From Rhodospirillaceae bacterium (GTDB taxonomy: Bacteria > Pseudomonadota > Alphaproteobacteria > Rhodospirillales > JABHCV01), in the NCBI GenBank assembly GCA_014382375.1, contig JACNJU010000078.1:1-50991 (forward strand): DNA of 50,991 nucleotides, given 5' to 3'. The number at the start of each line of letters is the position of its first letter. Positions within the stretch are counted from its first letter, which is position 1. The translations under genes and the position numbers were made by a program. The notes below the pieces were generated by a model. That model searched no databases. It saw only the letters and a list, made by a program, of their open reading frames with translations, and was not told the origin of the DNA. Below, in pieces: positions 48,587-50,991 of the stretch.

Positions 48587-49528
48587 CTATAAAGTTTCCC
48601 TGAAGTAGGCGATCGTGCGTTTCAAGCCTTCCTCAAGTTCAATCCCCGGCTGCCAGCCCAGGGATTCTTTAGCCAGCGAAATATCTGGACAGCGTTGGGT
48701 CGGGTCATCTTCGGGTAACGGTTTATCAATCAGGGTCGAGGATGAAGCGGTTAGTCGCAAAACGGTTTCGGCAAGTTGGCGAATGGTGAATTCGTTTGGA
48801 TTACCCAGATTGACCGGCCCGGTAAAAGGATCATCGGCGGCCATAAGACTGATGAAACCCGCGATCAGATCATCCACATAACAAAAGGAACGGGTCTGTT
48901 TGCCATCACCGTAAATGGTAATGGGATCGCCTTTTAATGCCTGGACGATAAAGTTGGAAACCACACGGCCGTCATCGGGCAGCATTCGCGGACCATATGT
49001 GTTGAAGATGCGGGCGACGCGGATACTTAAGGCATGCTGACGATAATAATCAAAAAACAGGGTTTCGGCACAACGCTTGCCTTCGTCGTAACAGGCCCTT
49101 GGGCCGGTGGTTGAGACCGAGCCCCGGTAGCTTTCACTTTGCGGATGGACTTCCGGATCACCGTAAACTTCGCTGGTCGAGGCCTGAAAGATTCTGGCCC
49201 CGGTCCTGTTGGCGAGGTCAAGCATATTGATGGCCCCGTGGACCGATGTTTTCGTCGTTTGCACAGGGTTGTTCTGGTAATGGATCGGGGAGGCAGGGCA
49301 GGCCAGATTGTAAATTTCATCGACCTCAATATTAAGAGGAACAGTTACATCATGGCGCTGCATCTCAAAATATGGATTGCCCAAAAGGGCGACGATATTG
49401 TCGCGGGTGCCTGTATAAAAATTATCGATGCACAGGACATCGTGGCCATCGGCCAGCAACCGCTGGCATAGGTGGGACCCTAAAAATCCGGCCCCGCCGG
49501 TCACCAGAACTCTTTTTCTATTACTCAC
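48587..49528 (-). CDS. UDP-glucuronate decarboxylase (extended SDR)
   Basis: A 313-residue NAD-dependent enzyme that turns UDP-glucuronate into UDP-xylose. The Rossmann loop [12 protein letters not shown], the [11 protein letters not shown] segment, [14 protein letters not shown] and the RACYDEGKR motif, with the YxxxK pair (Tyr-Asp-Glu-Gly-Lys), are hallmark residues of the Uxs type. Downstream [18 protein letters not shown] and [15 protein letters not shown] are also typical. No UDP-glucose dehydrogenase is in the window. It points to xylose- or derivative-containing surface glycans. Confidence 0.92.
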   Translation of the reverse strand: MSNRKRVLVTGGAGFLGSHLCQRLLADGHDVLCIDNFYTGTRDNIVALLGNPYFEMQRHDVTVPLNIEVDEIYNLACPASPIHYQNNPVQTTKTSVHGAINMLDLANRTGARIFQASTSEVYGDPEVHPQSESYRGSVSTTGPRACYDEGKRCAETLFFDYYRQHALSIRVARIFNTYGPRMLPDDGRVVSNFIVQALKGDPITIYGDGKQTRSFCYVDDLIAGFISLMAADDPFTGPVNLGNPNEFTIRQLAETVLRLTASSSTLIDKPLPEDDPTQRCPDISLAKESLGWQPGIELEEGLKRTIAYFRETL

Positions 49529-49618
49529 ACCGAACTCTCTTGAACATTACAGGCGAATTTAAACTTCGAGAACCTATCACCGCAGGGACGTAATACCAAG
49601 CCACCTTGAATACCCGGC

Positions 49619-50380
49619 TCAGGTATGGAGAAACCGCCGCTCCTGACCCTCAAGGGCAAGGCAGGTCAGCACATCAGTGCGCCAGGCACCGGTGTCGATG
49701 CCAATGCGGTTGGCTTTGATCGAGGGCAGACTGGTGACCGAATGACCGTGAATAATCACTTTACCGAAATCGGCGTCGGACTTAAGGAATTCATCCCTGA
49801 TCCAGATCAGGTCGAGCTCTTTCTGTGTGGCCAGGCTGACGCCGGGTTTGATTCCGGCGTGAGCGAACGCAAAGTCCCCTTCCAGGTGGATCAAATCGAG
49901 AGAACATAAAAATTCAAGGTGTGAGCCTGGTATGGCGGCGCGCAATTCACGGCGTGCATTTTCTACGATCTCGTCGGTGACCCGGGACACGGCAAGGTTT
50001 TTCACATTCAAGCCATAACTTTTCAGGGTTTCCCGACCACCATTTTTCAGCCATGACATCATCGCCCCCTCGCCGTCGAGAAACTGCAGCAGCATGTCTT
50101 CATGGTTGCCTTTTAGGCAAATCATAGTGAATCCCGCTGGCGGCGGCCCGCTCAGGTGCTCCAGAACGCGTTTTGAGTCGGCGCCCCGATCAACATAGTC
50201 ACCAAGAAAAATCAGGACTTTTTCAAAACCTGCGGGCGCGGTCCCGGCATCGATCCTGATCATTTCGAGTAATTGTTTCAGCAGATCATAGCGTCCATGG
50301 ATATCGCCAATGGCGTAAAGGCGTTTTCCCGGCGGAACGGCGCAATATGTTGGTATGATGTCTTGTTGTATCATGGTCAT
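49619..50380 (-). CDS. Serine/threonine-type metallophosphatase (PPP/ApaH-like)
   Basis: A 253-residue calcineurin-fold phosphatase. The metal motifs are complete: GDIHGRYDLL, GDYVDRG, GNHEDML and, near the C-terminus, IIHGHSVTSLP. Such proteins hydrolyse phosphoserine/threonine or dinucleoside polyphosphates; the substrate is unclear. Start at 50380 (MTMIQQ) is uncertain: there is no clear ribosome site, and both a downstream ATG at 50374 and an upstream one at 50416 exist. It is divergent from the last gene, with about 140 bp between starts. Confidence 0.87.
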   Translation of the reverse strand: MTMIQQDIIPTYCAVPPGKRLYAIGDIHGRYDLLKQLLEMIRIDAGTAPAGFEKVLIFLGDYVDRGADSKRVLEHLSGPPPAGFTMICLKGNHEDMLLQFLDGEGAMMSWLKNGGRETLKSYGLNVKNLAVSRVTDEIVENARRELRAAIPGSHLEFLCSLDLIHLEGDFAFAHAGIKPGVSLATQKELDLIWIRDEFLKSDADFGKVIIHGHSVTSLPSIKANRIGIDTGAWRTDVLTCLALEGQERRFLHT

Positions 50381-50521
50381 AGGGGAATATATGATGGCAC
50401 GGGGCGAAAATCGCAATATTTAGCTAAAAGGCAAACAAAGCCTTTTGATAAGTGACTATTAACGCTTTTCCCGTAACGTCATTTTTTTATATGTGCGGCT
50501 TTCTAGGATTTTAGAATAAAG

Positions 50522-50991
50522 ATGGTTCAGACGGGCACCGTCATGACGTTTCCTGGCTCAGAAGCGACGAGCGAGGAAACACAGCTTCTTACCCGGTTAC
50601 GGTTTATCGAAGATGACCGTTCGGGACACTACGTCGTGCACATTCATCTTTCGGGGCTTCGCGCCTCAAACCGCAAGCCGCACTTTATTAATATTGCCGC
50701 CAAAACATTTGATGATCTTCTCAGCAATTTTGATGTCACCCTTTACAAGATGAGCAATGCCGATCTGGTGTTGTTGTGCAAGGACGTGCCGGTCGAGGAA
50801 ATTGACCCACCCATGCACAAGGCGCGTCAGTTGTTTAGTGAAGATCCATTGACTGATAGCGAAGACGGTTCAATCGATGATCGTTTTTCAACCTGGTACG
50901 ACCTTGTCCAACAGGGTGACTTTGCTGCGTTTGTTGAAAGCATCGAGCTGCTTTCCGAACAGGCGATTGAACGCTTGCGCAAGGCCAGCGA
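50522..50991 (+). CDS. Unidentified protein, N-terminal part (runs off the window)
   Basis: A frame open from ATG 50522 to the window end (156 residues, no stop). The N-terminal third is polar; then RLRFIEDDRSGHYVVHIHLS and HFINIAAKTFDDLLSNFD, and later ADLVLLCKDVPVEEIDPPMHKARQLF. The pattern looks like a PAS- or GGDEF-like alpha/beta domain and reminds me of the N-terminal region of EAL-domain proteins in Rhodospirillales, but no EAL or GGDEF motif is visible here. It is 5' complete. Codon use resembles its neighbours. The identity depends on sequence to the right. Confidence 0.65.
   Translation, partial: MVQTGTVMTFPGSEATSEETQLLTRLRFIEDDRSGHYVVHIHLSGLRASNRKPHFINIAAKTFDDLLSNFDVTLYKMSNADLVLLCKDVPVEEIDPPMHKARQLFSEDPLTDSEDGSIDDRFSTWYDLVQQGDFAAFVESIELLSEQAIERLRKAS

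Overview
The window is a chromosomal segment of an alphaproteobacterium, most likely Rhodospirillales-like. Clues are an Irr-type Fur regulator, a metA-type (SAM-II) riboswitch, the order lnt / XRE regulator / metK / trmB / rimP-nusA-infB, and the block mutM-ech-rpsT-dnaA-dnaN-recF-gyrB. It is dense housekeeping sequence. I see no rRNA, tRNA, CRISPR array, insertion sequence, prophage or toxin-antitoxin pair. The taxonomy is inferred from gene content and order only.

Layout. 1-3.4 kb: 3' end of phoH, then ybeY, a CorC-type CBS protein and lnt, overlapping or tightly spaced. 3.6-6.2 kb: an XRE regulator, then metK behind a SAM-II-like riboswitch, with trmB overlapping metK. 6.3-15.7 kb: a structured leader with an intrinsic terminator, then the translation/transcription operon rimP-nusA-ylxR-infB-rbfA-truB-rpsO-pnp, closed by a strong terminator. 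15.8-20.4 kb: a possible iron/oxidative-stress island with a nitronate-monooxygenase-like flavoprotein carrying a four-Cys tail, irr, rubrerythrin, a GlpC-like Fe-S protein and a DUF3501 protein. 20.4-22.5 kb: an SH3 envelope protein, a 2-hydroxyacid dehydrogenase and a GNAT acetyltransferase.

22.5-29.3 kb, minus strand: ubiE-ubiB, then coaBC-dut-rrf2-cysK-moeB-dsrE. This joins ubiquinone, CoA and sulfur/cysteine metabolism, with a cysteine-poor Rrf2 regulator beside cysK. 29.4-31.8 kb: mutM, a small secreted protein, enoyl-CoA hydratase and rpsT. 31.8-32.6 kb: a long AT-rich non-coding stretch with several hairpins but no consensus DnaA boxes. 32.6-42 kb: dnaA, dnaN, recF, gyrB, an unrecognised coiled-coil protein and a class A penicillin-binding protein. 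42-49.5 kb: envelope sugar genes (hldE, gmhA, a two-domain oxidoreductase, an asparagine-synthase-type amidotransferase, a UDP-glucuronate decarboxylase) plus a hemerythrin with an altered iron ligand. 49.6 kb to the end: a metallophosphatase and the start of an unidentified gene that runs off the window.

Nothing here is plainly a new defence or mobile system. The most promising leads are the SAM-II element and its apparent ribosome-site-sequestering helix before metK, the attenuator-like leader of rimP-nusA, the Irr/rubrerythrin/Fe-S/DUF3501 module, the Rrf2-CysK-MoeB-DsrE cassette, the unknown gene coupled to a cell-wall synthase behind gyrB, and three proteins with altered metal-ligand sets (MutM, hemerythrin, nitronate monooxygenase).
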